Source: a virus. Taken from it: a stretch of 24,972 nt of DNA. Location: the IMG/VR virus record IMGVR_UViG_3300025151_000284, positions 1 to 24,972 of that record; one strand, written 5' to 3'. The position numbers and the translations under genes are program-made. How positions within the stretch are numbered: position 1 is the first letter of the stretch; each line of letters begins with the position of its first letter. Shown one piece after another: positions 1 through 8,366 of this stretch. The notes beneath the pieces were generated by a model. The model was not told the DNA's origin, searched no databases, and saw nothing but the letters and a program-made list of their open reading frames with translations.

Positions 1-1202
1 AGCGTTCTACCTGTTTGACCGTTTGCTGCCGCTGCCATATAAGCTAATTGTAAAAAGTTTGCTCTAGTTGCTACGTTAGCATAAGCAGCTTCACCCATAA
101 GTTGTCTTAAATCTGTTCCTGTTGCGTTTTCAAAATTAGCCGTAGCTAGTTCTATTTGTTCTTCGTCTCCTGATTTAAGGGCTATGTATAGTTCTCTAGC
201 GTTGTTACCAGAACCTCTTAACGTACCGCCTGTTTCATCAGCACTGAAATATGTTAAAGGGTCACGATTACCGTTTAATGAAGCTATTTGGTCAAAGTTA
301 GTTAATGCACTATTACCCATATTCATTAAAGAAGAAACAACCGTTGTCGGTGCTTTACTGGGGTCTTTAATACCTTCGTCTAACATCTCTATTGTTTTAT
401 TAGCAACGTTTAATGTTCCCATAACCGCTTGGTCTCTCGCAGTTATTTCTGCGTTAGTTTTTACAAGTTCGGTATACTGAGGGTCTTTATAAATATCAAT
501 ACCTGTTGAACCACTACTACTAGCTAGTTTAGCAGGGTCTATCCAATTTTCACCTGCTATTACAAAACCAAAATCATTAGCGTCTTTATTATCAGGGTCT
601 TTTATAAAAGTCTGACCTGTTTCTTTATCAAAATATCCTGGACGTATATCTACAACACCTGTTTTAGCTTTATTAGTATCTTGTAAGTTTAAGAATTGAA
701 AAGCATCAGGTTCCACTTGTTTTTGTATAAAACTTGCTCGTCTTCCTTCTTTTGTTAATCTATCTGTTTCTTTAGCTCTGTTTAAAGCTACAGTGTTTTT
801 TGCAAAATCTTTTGCACCTCTACCTAATTGACTAGCAGCTACAATATCAAAAATATCATCAAAACCAAAACCGTCTTTTTCTTCTTGTGGTCCAAATAAA
901 GTATACGCGTCGGCTTGTGCTTTTTGTAATTTAGTTGGGTCTTCTACATCAGCCCCTATACTTTCTAAATAAGCTTCTCTGTTCATGGGTGCTTTTTGTT
1001 TACCACTAAACATAGAACCAATACCATCGAAAAGAAACGGTAGTAATGGTGCTACTTTTTCTAATGTATCTGGCTCAGGTGCCCGTCTAACAGGTGGACG
1101 AGCCGTTGGAAATCTCATTTGAGTCGGGGATAACTTAACAGGTGCTATACCTGCAATGCCGTTTTTACCTCCGAACGTTGGGAAAGGATTGTACTTAGCC
1201 AT
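1..1202 (-). CDS. Putative internal virion protein, partial (C-terminus beyond window)
   Basis: An open frame runs from an ATG at 1202 off the left edge of the window with no stop, giving about 400 residues. The start is set by GGAGG five bases upstream, and the ATG lies inside the last codons of the preceding gene (8-base overlap), so the two are probably translationally coupled. The N-terminus is Pro/Gly-rich, the middle is mixed-charge and the visible end is Ala-rich and helical (ending in AANGQTGRT). No enzymatic motif was recognised. It follows two other low-complexity proteins in a run that looks like the ejection/internal virion block of a short-tailed phage, so I infer an internal virion role; this rests on position and composition, not on a recognised domain. 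Confidence 0.6.
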   Translation of the reverse strand, partial: MAKYNPFPTFGGKNGIAGIAPVKLSPTQMRFPTARPPVRRAPEPDTLEKVAPLLPFLFDGIGSMFSGKQKAPMNREAYLESIGADVEDPTKLQKAQADAYTLFGPQEEKDGFGFDDIFDIVAASQLGRGAKDFAKNTVALNRAKETDRLTKEGRRASFIQKQVEPDAFQFLNLQDTNKAKTGVVDIRPGYFDKETGQTFIKDPDNKDANDFGFVIAGENWIDPAKLASSSGSTGIDIYKDPQYTELVKTNAEITARDQAVMGTLNVANKTIEMLDEGIKDPSKAPTTVVSSLMNMGNSALTNFDQIASLNGNRDPLTYFSADETGGTLRGSGNNARELYIALKSGDEEQIELATANFENATGTDLRQLMGEAAYANVATRANFLQLAYMAAAANGQTGRT

Positions 1203-3156
1203 ATAAACCTCCAAGACCCATGTTCATAGGTTGAACAAAGGGTTGCTGATTTTGAAAACTTGCAGGACCTTTGTTTTGATACCCACCCCCACCATAATTA
1301 GGATTTTGAGGAGGCTGCTTAAAATTCATAAGCCCACTACCCATAACTCCTGATGGAGTATAGTTAGAATTAGTAGTCGGTGCACCACCTGCATAACCGA
1401 AACCACCTGCCATAGGTCCAAGAGAAGCTGTAAGTGCTCCAACGTTTTGTAACGTTTGCATAGGTAAGTTGTATTGACCTACGAAGTTTTGGTAATTTAA
1501 GTCCATTAGTGACTGTTGTCTACCTCTACCTAGTCCACCCATACCCATCATTGATTGAATATCTTGTTGTTGTAGTTGCGGTAATAAACTCGCCATTCCG
1601 CCGTACTGACTACCAAAACCGCTTAACGCACCTGCGGCTTGTTGTCCTAACCCTGCTAAGCCTTGACCACCTTGTAAACCCATGCCGAATTGTTGTTGAC
1701 CTAAAGCACCTAATTGTGAGCCTTGTTGTAGCTGACTAGCGAATCTTTGTTGGTCTATGTTAGATAATTGTTGACCTTGTTGTAATTGGTTAGCGAATCT
1801 TTGTTGGTCTAACATATTTAATTGTTGACCTCTTGCCATGGCATTATCTATCGCTGCTTGTTCAGATGCATTTAATGCTTGACCTGTTGCTAATTTAGCT
1901 TGTGCTTGTTGTGCTTCTAAACTTCCTAACTGTTGTGCTCTAGCTAATTGATTTTGAGCTTCTGTTGTAGAAAGGTCACCAAACTGTCTCCCTCTTGCTA
2001 ATGCTGCTTGAGATTCTTGACCTGCTAATCCTGCTTCTTGACCTGCTAGATTACCTAACTGTGAAGCTCTACCTAATGCAGTTTGTGCTTCTTGACCTGC
2101 GAAACCACCTAGTTGTCCTGCTATATTGGATTGTAGTCCTGCAAGACCTGCTTGTCTTTGTTGTTGTGCTTCAAATGCTTGTTGTGCTCTATTAGCAGCA
2201 TCAGAAAAACCACCACTACGGATAGCTCCTACTTGTTCTGCTGCTCCTCTTGCAACATTTTCTGCAAGTTCATCACGTCTCATTCGTGACCTAGAACCAC
2301 CAAAAGCTCCTCTACTAACCGCTTCGTCTCTAAGACCCATATCACTTTTAGCTAAACCTTCTCTAACGTCTTTTAATGTTTGTTGTACTACATCTTCTTC
2401 GAAAGGATTATAAAAACTTGCTATACCTCTAGGGTCAAAACGACCTGTAGAACCATATCCTGTCTGTTCTGCTCTACCTAAAGTGCCTCTAGCCCCTGCA
2501 AAATTTGGTCTTGCTCTTAAAGTTTCTGCTCTAGCCCCTGCAAAACCAGCTCTAGCACCGCCAAACTGTGGTCTAGCTGAAGCTGTTTCAAGCCTAGCTA
2601 AGTTTAAGTTGGGTGCTCCTGCTCTTGTTAATTCTTGTGCTTCACTAAATGAAGGTACTCCACCTTGAAGATAACTTCTACCTGATTGACCGAACCTTGC
2701 TCCTTCTATAAGACCTCTACCTGATTGTCTTTGTTGTGCTCCTGCTAATAAATCTCTACCTGCTGTGTCGAATTGTGCTCCTCTAGTAAGGTCAGCACCT
2801 AAACCCGCTAGTCCTCTACCTTCTCTTAATCCTCTAGAAATTTCACGCTGCCCTCCAGCTAATCCTTCTCTAGATATTCCTGCGGCTTCGTCTAATAAAT
2901 CTGCTTGTGCACCTAGATACGGTCTATAACTACCGATAGCTGAATCGGCAAGTTCCATACCATAAAGTTCTCTAGGGTCAAAATCAGCAACCCTTTGTCC
3001 TGTGTAAGTGAACGGACTTGAATCAGCTTCGCCTAAGTTTTGGAACTGTTGTCTTAAAAACTGTTGTGCAAAAGGAAATATATCCTGTTGTAAAAATTGC
3101 CCTATATAGGGGGCGGGGGCTTGACTGGAATATTCTTGTTCTTCTCTAGACGCCAT
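1195..3156 (-). CDS. Gln/Ala/Gly-rich repetitive internal virion protein (653 aa)
   Basis: This large low-complexity protein has no signal peptide or membrane segment. Residues about 95-235 are rich in Gly-Arg-Ala short repeats. Residues about 250-330 form a more complex charged helical block containing GAFGGSRSRMRRDE, a type of motif I associate with marine phage virion proteins. Residues about 339-505 are an Ala/Gln-rich repeat zone with a period near 18 residues, best seen in two consecutive DQQRFA.QLQQG.QL units. The C-terminus is Gly/Asn/Gln-rich. It overlaps the end of the upstream gene by 11 bases and overlaps the start of the next. Composition and location suggest an internal core or DNA-ejection protein; no enzymatic motif is visible and the function is inferred. 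Confidence 0.65.
   Translation of the reverse strand: MASREEQEYSSQAPAPYIGQFLQQDIFPFAQQFLRQQFQNLGEADSSPFTYTGQRVADFDPRELYGMELADSAIGSYRPYLGAQADLLDEAAGISREGLAGGQREISRGLREGRGLAGLGADLTRGAQFDTAGRDLLAGAQQRQSGRGLIEGARFGQSGRSYLQGGVPSFSEAQELTRAGAPNLNLARLETASARPQFGGARAGFAGARAETLRARPNFAGARGTLGRAEQTGYGSTGRFDPRGIASFYNPFEEDVVQQTLKDVREGLAKSDMGLRDEAVSRGAFGGSRSRMRRDELAENVARGAAEQVGAIRSGGFSDAANRAQQAFEAQQQRQAGLAGLQSNIAGQLGGFAGQEAQTALGRASQLGNLAGQEAGLAGQESQAALARGRQFGDLSTTEAQNQLARAQQLGSLEAQQAQAKLATGQALNASEQAAIDNAMARGQQLNMLDQQRFANQLQQGQQLSNIDQQRFASQLQQGSQLGALGQQQFGMGLQGGQGLAGLGQQAAGALSGFGSQYGGMASLLPQLQQQDIQSMMGMGGLGRGRQQSLMDLNYQNFVGQYNLPMQTLQNVGALTASLGPMAGGFGYAGGAPTTNSNYTPSGVMGSGLMNFKQPPQNPNYGGGGYQNKGPASFQNQQPFVQPMNMGLGGLYG
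1642..2142 (-). repeat. Degenerate ~54-bp coding repeats (18-aa period) in the 653-aa protein
   Basis: Residues about 339-505 of the 653-aa protein repeat with a roughly 18-residue period (forms such as AGQEAQ.ALGRA.QLG.L and DQQRFA.QLQQG.QL). The DNA is recognisably duplicated in the two best-preserved units, where the plus-strand string gcgaatctttgttggtct occurs at about 1739 and again 54 bases later. The pattern fits an extended alpha-helical or coiled structure. Units further toward the N-terminus are more diverged. Confidence 0.7.
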
Positions 3157-4138
3157 ATCTCTTATTTCCCATTTCGTTAAATTTATCTAAGACAGCAACT
3201 CCTTTAGCATGACTGCCGCCACCTGCCGCATCTACTGCAGCTTTTGATAACATATATTCTCCATTACTTGCCATAACAGGAATTAAATCATCTTTTGGAC
3301 CACCTGGACCGTTCATAGGACCTCCGTTAGGCATGAACATTGGTCTTTCTAATACTTTACCATTAGCTGCAAAGTCAACTATAGAACCGCCAATAGGTGA
3401 TATGTTTTGTAACTGGTTTCTTCTTCTTGCTGCGTTTCCTGGAAGTGTTCGTGTACTAACTAAACTGCCTTTAGGCTCAGGCATATCTACTAATAATGCT
3501 GTTAAGACCTGTCCTAAAGCTCCAATACCTGCATTAAATAATGCAGGATTAGCTTCAGCAAAATTTTCTACACCTATTTTTGCATTTTCAAACATTCCCG
3601 TAGGCACTTGTTCTAAAGGAACATCAGGAGTTATATCAGGAACTAAATCTGTAGGATTAACTTTTAGTTGCTCTACCATTACGTCAGCTAAATCAGGTTC
3701 TTCAATGTTTGTAAAATCTATTATTTCTGCTTTACTTGGACGGTCAGGCATATTTGTTATCATGTCTTTTAATTTTTCTAAATCATCTGCGTTTGATAGT
3801 AAGGCACCTATTCCCCCTCCATTCGCTTTATAGTCAACTTTTCCTCCGAAAGCAAGACCAGTAATCCCTAATTCTTCAGGGCTTACCCCTGCTTGTTGTA
3901 ATATAGCTAGTAATTGAGCTTCTTGGTCTAGTTCAGGTTCAGCCATATTTTCATATTCGAAATCGCCAAAAGTATTTAACTCACTTCCTTGAACTGGTGT
4001 AAACCCTCCACCTTCTCCAGGTTGTAGTGTTGGAGCTGTTCCACTTCCAATAGCTGCTTTAGGGTCTTTTTGTCTATTAGACTGAATTTTTCCTGCTAAA
4101 AGCGTTCCTCCTACTATTGCTGTTGCTACCCATGCCAT
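3146..4138 (-). CDS. Putative internal virion protein with tape-measure-like C-terminal motif (330 aa)
   Basis: The 330-aa protein has a hydrophobic, glycine-containing N-terminus (residues 1-17), an acidic middle and a C-terminal segment with GPGGPKDDLIPVMASNGEYM (about residues 277-296). That segment resembles the G-G-T-D-x-I-P-A-M-L-S-x-G-E-F motif known near the ends of many phage tail tape-measure and internal virion proteins. The start is supported by AAGGAGC about nine bases upstream of the ATG, 1-2 bases after the cupin gene's stop. It overlaps the next gene by 11 bases. I infer a virion-internal or ejection role; the exact function is not recognised. Confidence 0.6.
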   Translation of the reverse strand: MAWVATAIVGGTLLAGKIQSNRQKDPKAAIGSGTAPTLQPGEGGGFTPVQGSELNTFGDFEYENMAEPELDQEAQLLAILQQAGVSPEELGITGLAFGGKVDYKANGGGIGALLSNADDLEKLKDMITNMPDRPSKAEIIDFTNIEEPDLADVMVEQLKVNPTDLVPDITPDVPLEQVPTGMFENAKIGVENFAEANPALFNAGIGALGQVLTALLVDMPEPKGSLVSTRTLPGNAARRRNQLQNISPIGGSIVDFAANGKVLERPMFMPNGGPMNGPGGPKDDLIPVMASNGEYMLSKAAVDAAGGGSHAKGVAVLDKFNEMGNKRYGV

Positions 4139-4139
4139 G

Positions 4140-4694
4140 CTATATGCTCCTTATTTGGTCGATAAGTTTATCTATTTGTTTTGTATCGACTGGTAAAAAT
4201 TCTTTTTCAAAATCTTTAGCAATACATTCTTCTTCTACTTCTGCTAAAGTTAATTTATCTGTGCAATGTACAGTTACCCAGACACATTCTTCATGTATGT
4301 ATAAAAGTCTTTTTGTTCCTGAGTCAGTTATTCCGTGATACGGAGCTTCTATAGTTTCTGTTCCTTTTTCGCTATACACAGAACACTTGCCTTTCATTAC
4401 AAAAAACGGATGGTTTTGATTATGTATTTTAGTTGCTATAACCATTCCCTTAGGCATAGTAATAGCTCTTACATATTGACCGTCTGCAAAGCTATGCTTA
4501 ACGTAGCCTTCTTCATATCCTTGATAAGCAGGTAAATCTTTATCTTGATTAATTTCTGTTGCGTAGTCTGCTAAAGCTTTTTCAAATTGTTTTACTTTAT
4601 TTTGAAAATTAAGTTTATTTTCTTTATGTTCTATGAACTCACAAACATCTGTGTATGTAAAGTTATCAGTTGTTTTTAATTCAGTTAAAGCCAT
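4140..4694 (-). CDS. Cupin-fold protein (184 aa)
   Basis: Residues about 66-143 look like a single cupin (RmlC-like) beta barrel: a run of short beta strands with a histidine cluster at H91 and H95 (motif IHNQNHPFFVMKGK) and a later H134 that could complete a metal site. The usual cupin Glu is not obvious, so metal binding is uncertain. The flanks are helical and charged, and the C-terminus (150-184) is a Lys/Glu/Asp-rich helix. The ATG overlaps the stop of the upstream 35-aa gene as TAATG, suggesting coupled translation. Cupin genes occur near virion genes in marine phages, but the substrate or structural role cannot be told from the sequence. Confidence 0.65.
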   Translation of the reverse strand: MALTELKTTDNFTYTDVCEFIEHKENKLNFQNKVKQFEKALADYATEINQDKDLPAYQGYEEGYVKHSFADGQYVRAITMPKGMVIATKIHNQNHPFFVMKGKCSVYSEKGTETIEAPYHGITDSGTKRLLYIHEECVWVTVHCTDKLTLAEVEEECIAKDFEKEFLPVDTKQIDKLIDQIRSI

Positions 4695-4801
4695 TAGAAA
4701 CGGCTCCTCGATTTTATTTTCTTTCCCTTAGACGTGTATATGTAGAAGTCCGAACGGCTCCCTTTTTTCTTCAGATATGTTTTCTTATCTACTCCAGTCA
4801 T
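4694..4801 (-). CDS. Tiny Lys/Arg-rich protein (35 aa)
   Basis: The ATG at 4801 is preceded by GGAG four bases upstream and the frame ends in a TAATG overlap with the cupin gene, the same junction used throughout this genome. The predicted peptide starts MTGVDKKTYLKKKGSRSDF and ends KIKSRSRF, so it is strongly basic with few hydrophobic residues. The promoter-like sequence at 4879-4907 and the hairpin at 4839-4855 lie just upstream, making this the first gene of its transcript. The function is unknown; nucleic-acid binding is conceivable from charge alone. Confidence 0.6.
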   Translation of the reverse strand: MTGVDKKTYLKKKGSRSDFYIYTSKGKKIKSRSRF

Positions 4802-4838
4802 TGTTTCTCCAGCGTGTTGCCACGTATTTGCGAGTTAA

Positions 4839-4855
4839 AGCTCACCCCGTAAGCT
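4839..4855 (-). other. Stem-loop in the leader upstream of the 35-aa gene
   Basis: On the minus strand AGCTTAC-GGG-GTGAGCT forms a 7-bp stem (one G-U pair) with a 3-base loop. It is followed by TTTAACT, which is a poor U-tract, so it is either a weak terminator for the curli module or a leader structure affecting the 35-aa and cupin genes. Confidence 0.4.
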
Positions 4856-4878
4856 GCAGCACAATGGCTGATATATTG

Positions 4879-4907
4879 ATTATATATCAAAAAGTGTATA
4901 TTTTTAA
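4879..4907 (-). promoter_or_regulatory. Candidate sigma70-type promoter for the cupin/internal virion genes
   Basis: On the minus strand a perfect TATAAT (4879-4884) lies 17 bases downstream of TTAAAA (4902-4907; 4 of 6 matches to TTGACA). It overlaps the end of the adenylate cyclase gene and sits at the start of one of the longest non-coding gaps in the window (4802-4886), ahead of the 35-aa gene. The local AT-richness makes chance matches likely, hence the moderate confidence. Confidence 0.45.
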
Positions 4908-6623
4908 AGGTTTTTCTTTACCTTTTACTTTTATTGGTTTTAGCTGTTTTAATCGATAGCCGCAATATAGCTCTGTTTCTTCGCCAATAAGTATATCTGC
5001 TCCTGCTTCTTTAGTTGCTGATTCCAACCTAGCGGCAGTATTAACAGCGTCTCCGATAGCTGAGTAATCGAACCGCGTATCGCTGCCCATGTTGCCAATA
5101 ACCGCTTCTCCTGTATTTACGCCTACGCCTATAGCAACACCAATATTGGCTTTTATTATATTTTCTTGTATTTCTTTTGCACATTCTACTGCTATACGTT
5201 CATGGTGTAGCAAATCCATAGGTGCGTTAAATATAGCCATCATAGCATCACCTATGTACTTATCAACCATACCTCCGTATTTTTGTACTGCGTTTGACTG
5301 TATTGTTAATGCTTTGTTCATTATTTCAGTTACTTTTTCTGGTGGTAATGTTTCTGAAAGGGCTGTAAATCCTCTAACATCTGTAAATAAAAATGTACAA
5401 CGTCTTTTTTCTCCACCTAGCTTCAATAAACTCGGGTCTTTTTGTAAACGTTTAACTTGTCGTGGGTCTAGGTAATGTTCGAATTGTTTTTTAATTTGTT
5501 GTCTAAGTTTGTATTGTTCTCTAAAACGTAAGTAGAAAACTATAGCCCCCGTAATAAATTGTGAAACTAAAGACCACGTAACATCTATTAAAACACCTGT
5601 AGATATCGTGTAATAACCGTATAAGCCCGTTAAAGCCATCGTAAGTAAAGCTAGACTTATACCCCAAGTTATCCCTAAATAGCTTATAACTCCCCATACG
5701 AGCCCCACAGACGCTATAAATATTAATAATTCTAAAGCTAGTGCGTAATCAGGTATATAAGGGCTATCCTGAATTAAAAGAGATTCTGCAAGAGCCGCTT
5801 GTATTTTATGCGGTTCTAGTAAACCAACAGGCGTAGCAACCTGCGGCATAACGCCATTAGCAGTTACACCTACAAACACAAATTTACCGTTTACGTTCAT
5901 TTCTTGTAAATCAGTTTCTTCAGTATTTACCCAACTTATCCACTTACGACCTAAACTATCTGTTTTAACAGGAGGCAGTCCTCTAACCGCTATTTCTTGA
6001 ATACCATTAGCATTAGTTGTGATTATATATGTTGGAGTATTTGTTAAGCTTTTTAAAACCTGAGTACCGAAAGAAGCTGACCAACCATCAAGAGACTTTA
6101 ATAAGAGAGGAATTCTCCTAACAAGTTGGTCAACCTCAGTAGGAGCTATCGCAACCCCTTGCGTTATATCATCGTATAGATAATAATTTTCTTTTATTCC
6201 TGAAGATTGTAAACCATCAACATCAGGTCCTTTTATAACAGTTCCTGTAGTTTTAGGGTAAACGCCTTTACCATTTTCGAAGGTAGCTATCACACTTGGA
6301 GCATAACCTAACGCACTCGCGAATCTTTTATCTCCGCCTAGTCTATCTGCTTGTGGAAAACTTATAACCCAACCAACCCCAAGTGCACCTTTTCCTAATA
6401 TTTCTAATTGTATGTTTGCTAGACGTTCTCTAGGTAATGGATAACCCCCTTCTCGTTCTACATCTTCTTCAGTTATGTTTAAAATAACAAAATTACCAGA
6501 AGGTTTTTGTTCTTTTACAAATGCATCAAATACTTTTAATTTAAGTATTTCTGTAGGTGTTGATTGAAATAGCAAAGGTAGTGCTAATATAATCAGTAAA
6601 GGTAGTATATATAATTTCTTCAT
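4887..6623 (-). CDS. CHASE2-domain class III adenylate cyclase
   Basis: The 578-aa predicted inner-membrane receptor cyclase would make cAMP from ATP. Residues 1-20 are an N-terminal membrane anchor, about 25-285 an extracytoplasmic CHASE2-like sensor, about 292-365 three membrane segments, and about 405-578 a class III cyclase domain. Catalytic residues look complete: metal-binding D415 (FTDVRGFT) and D459 (YIGDAMMAIF), purine-recognising K455 and D519 (RFDYSAIGD), and N528 and R532 (VNTAARLES). K and D at the purine positions indicate ATP rather than GTP. It overlaps the FecR gene by ATGA, so the two are coupled, matching the CHASE2-FecR adjacency known in bacteria. A complete receptor cyclase in a phage structural region is unusual. 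The extracellular ligand is unknown. Confidence 0.92.
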   Translation of the reverse strand: MKKLYILPLLIILALPLLFQSTPTEILKLKVFDAFVKEQKPSGNFVILNITEEDVEREGGYPLPRERLANIQLEILGKGALGVGWVISFPQADRLGGDKRFASALGYAPSVIATFENGKGVYPKTTGTVIKGPDVDGLQSSGIKENYYLYDDITQGVAIAPTEVDQLVRRIPLLLKSLDGWSASFGTQVLKSLTNTPTYIITTNANGIQEIAVRGLPPVKTDSLGRKWISWVNTEETDLQEMNVNGKFVFVGVTANGVMPQVATPVGLLEPHKIQAALAESLLIQDSPYIPDYALALELLIFIASVGLVWGVISYLGITWGISLALLTMALTGLYGYYTISTGVLIDVTWSLVSQFITGAIVFYLRFREQYKLRQQIKKQFEHYLDPRQVKRLQKDPSLLKLGGEKRRCTFLFTDVRGFTALSETLPPEKVTEIMNKALTIQSNAVQKYGGMVDKYIGDAMMAIFNAPMDLLHHERIAVECAKEIQENIIKANIGVAIGVGVNTGEAVIGNMGSDTRFDYSAIGDAVNTAARLESATKEAGADILIGEETELYCGYRLKQLKPIKVKGKEKPLKIYTF

Positions 6624-7735
6624 CCGCTACTTTGTCTAATAGTGATGGTAGAATCCCCACCACCATTTATTTTTATTATATTAGAGACACCGTCTTGTAT
6701 CAAAATAACTGTGTACCCGTCACCTGTATTTAAATCAACCCGAGCAGACTCACTTACTTCTCTACGTAAACTTATTGTTTGTCCTGTAACTATTGTAGTT
6801 ATTTGTGTTTGAGTGTCTTGTCCTATAAGAGTGCCTGATATATTTACACGAGTGGCTAACCCAAGCTGTTCTTCTTCTTCTTTTACAGCTAAAGTGTCAA
6901 GTACGTCTAGTAAATCTTCTAAAAAATTTACGTCAAGATAATTTATATCTAGTTCTGTAAATTCTAAATCACTATCCTCTAAAAAATCTTCGTTTAAGTA
7001 ATCAATATCTAAATCGTTAAAATCTAACAAATTAACTGTTTTAGTGTTTGATGTTTCTTCTTGGGCTAAGCTGTCCTCTTTCGGCGGTGAAACTATTAAC
7101 ATATTATCAATAATATCTAATGATAAATCCAATATAACAGGTTTGCTAGGTGCGTTTTCAAACACATTAACCGTTGTTGCTTGGTATGGTTTATTTAACA
7201 AAACACTTCCTGTAGCTGTTACTACCTCTATCTCACCACTAGATAACCCTAAAGCATCAGGTAACAAAATTATAAGACTGCGACCAAGCTCATCTACTGT
7301 AGCTGTAAAGTCTGTACCTCTAATGGCTATATTAGCAGTAGGGGTACTAAGTTTTATGTTTTGTTTATCTATTCGATTTAAGTTACCTGTAATAAACCTA
7401 GCCGTACCTAATGCAAAGTTAAGAGACATTTTAGATTTACTAGGGTCAGGGTCATAGATATATTCATCTATAAGAAGTTGAGAATGCTCGGTAAGTTTTA
7501 CAACAGAATCATCAAGAAAGGTTATAGCCATGCGACCATTAGTTGTTATGGCTTCATCGTTGCTTTGAATAGCGAACTGTAAATTAGCGTCGTAAGTTTT
7601 ATCTCTTACTATTTGAGCAGAACCGTTTAGTTCAGATATATCACCTATATCAACAGCTTGTGCTTGTGCCTTGGTCGTTTTGAATGACGCAAACAGTACC
7701 GTTATTGCCAATAGATGTAATCTTAAGCCAGTCAT
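6620..7735 (-). CDS. Secreted FecR-domain protein with acidic repeats and curlin-like C-terminus
   Basis: This 371-aa protein has a Sec-type signal peptide (about residues 1-25, ending near KAQAQA). A FecR domain follows at about 60-155, with the typical segment LTEHSQLLIDEY and the later TPTANIAIRGTDFTA. Residues 240-275 contain two copies of an acidic 13-residue unit (LDIDYLNEDFLED and LDINYLDVNFLED). The final 30 residues are beta-rich and contain Q347-x-G349-x-x-N352, the curlin repeat signature, and end in RQSSG. Unlike classical FecR regulators it has no cytoplasmic anti-sigma region, and no sigma factor is nearby, so it probably acts outside the inner membrane, perhaps as ligand or partner of the CHASE2 sensor. 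Its start lies 86 bases inside the curlin-like gene, and its ribosome site is weak. Confidence 0.85.
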   Translation of the reverse strand: MTGLRLHLLAITVLFASFKTTKAQAQAVDIGDISELNGSAQIVRDKTYDANLQFAIQSNDEAITTNGRMAITFLDDSVVKLTEHSQLLIDEYIYDPDPSKSKMSLNFALGTARFITGNLNRIDKQNIKLSTPTANIAIRGTDFTATVDELGRSLIILLPDALGLSSGEIEVVTATGSVLLNKPYQATTVNVFENAPSKPVILDLSLDIIDNMLIVSPPKEDSLAQEETSNTKTVNLLDFNDLDIDYLNEDFLEDSDLEFTELDINYLDVNFLEDLLDVLDTLAVKEEEEQLGLATRVNISGTLIGQDTQTQITTIVTGQTISLRREVSESARVDLNTGDGYTVILIQDGVSNIIKINGGGDSTITIRQSSG

Positions 7736-8366
7736 TATCTTGTGTACTCGATTGTGTAATATTAAACGTTCTTGAATTACCTGTTTGGTCTAAATAAAAA
7801 TAACCACCTGCGTAACCAGACCCTGTAAAATTAACTGTGTTACTATCACCGTCTACATCTACATATGAAGTTCCGCCGTCATAATTTATATCAAAATCAA
7901 AAGTATTACCGTCACCATTAATTATCCAATCTAAATCTAATGTTGCAGCTAATGCTGAAGTTCCGTGGTCAAGAGTAAACGTATTTGTACTGCCTGTTAC
8001 ATCTACATTATAGTTAGAATTATCGATACCGTAAGTATTTGTTGGGTCACCTTGTATAGTGAACGTATTACTATCGCCGTCAAACTCAAAGAAACCTGTG
8101 ATAGAATCACCATAGATATCGCCTAAAAATTTATTAGTATCGCCTATTTGGTTTATATCTAAAGTCATAGTAATACCGTCTAAATCTAATGCATTCATAC
8201 TTCCTGCAGCAGATTGTAATCCACCTATGATATTACCTGAACCTAATTGTTCTAAATCAATATTAGCCGTAGCACCTGATTGGTCAACATATATTTCATT
8301 ATCAGCCCCGTATATCAGCGATGCACTCGTCATCACAATCAGGCTCATCAATTTTAATAGTTTCAT
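7650..8366 (-). CDS. Curlin-like secreted repeat protein (putative amyloid subunit)
   Basis: The ATG at 8366 is chosen over an in-frame one at 8393 because GGGAGG lies about seven bases upstream and the product then opens with a proper signal peptide (MKLLKLMSLIVMTSASLIYG). The mature protein (about 217 aa) has short beta strands separated by turns of form [Q/hydrophobic]-x-G-x-x-N. Units begin at residues 29, 40, 73, 95, 123, 149, 171, 194 and 218; those at 40 and 73 match the curlin Q-x-G-x-x-N exactly. Most internal Gln are replaced by hydrophobic residues and the turns are Asp-rich, so it is a diverged CsgA/CsgB relative. It ends with two cysteines (C226, C238). Context directly after CsgG supports it as the exported substrate. 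Amyloid formation is inferred. Confidence 0.8.
   Translation of the reverse strand: MKLLKLMSLIVMTSASLIYGADNEIYVDQSGATANIDLEQLGSGNIIGGLQSAAGSMNALDLDGITMTLDINQIGDTNKFLGDIYGDSITGFFEFDGDSNTFTIQGDPTNTYGIDNSNYNVDVTGSTNTFTLDHGTSALAATLDLDWIINGDGNTFDFDINYDGGTSYVDVDGDSNTVNFTGSGYAGGYFYLDQTGNSRTFNITQSSTQDNDWLKITSIGNNGTVCVIQNDQGTSTSC

Noticed and set aside
1642-2142. Regularly spaced short repeats suggestive of a CRISPR array
   Set aside because: The repeats stay in frame within a Gln/Ala-rich coding sequence and lack unique spacers.
3333-3833. Plus-strand open frame of 166 codons opposite the 330-aa protein
   Set aside because: It is antisense to a better supported gene, with no ribosome site or coupling to neighbours.
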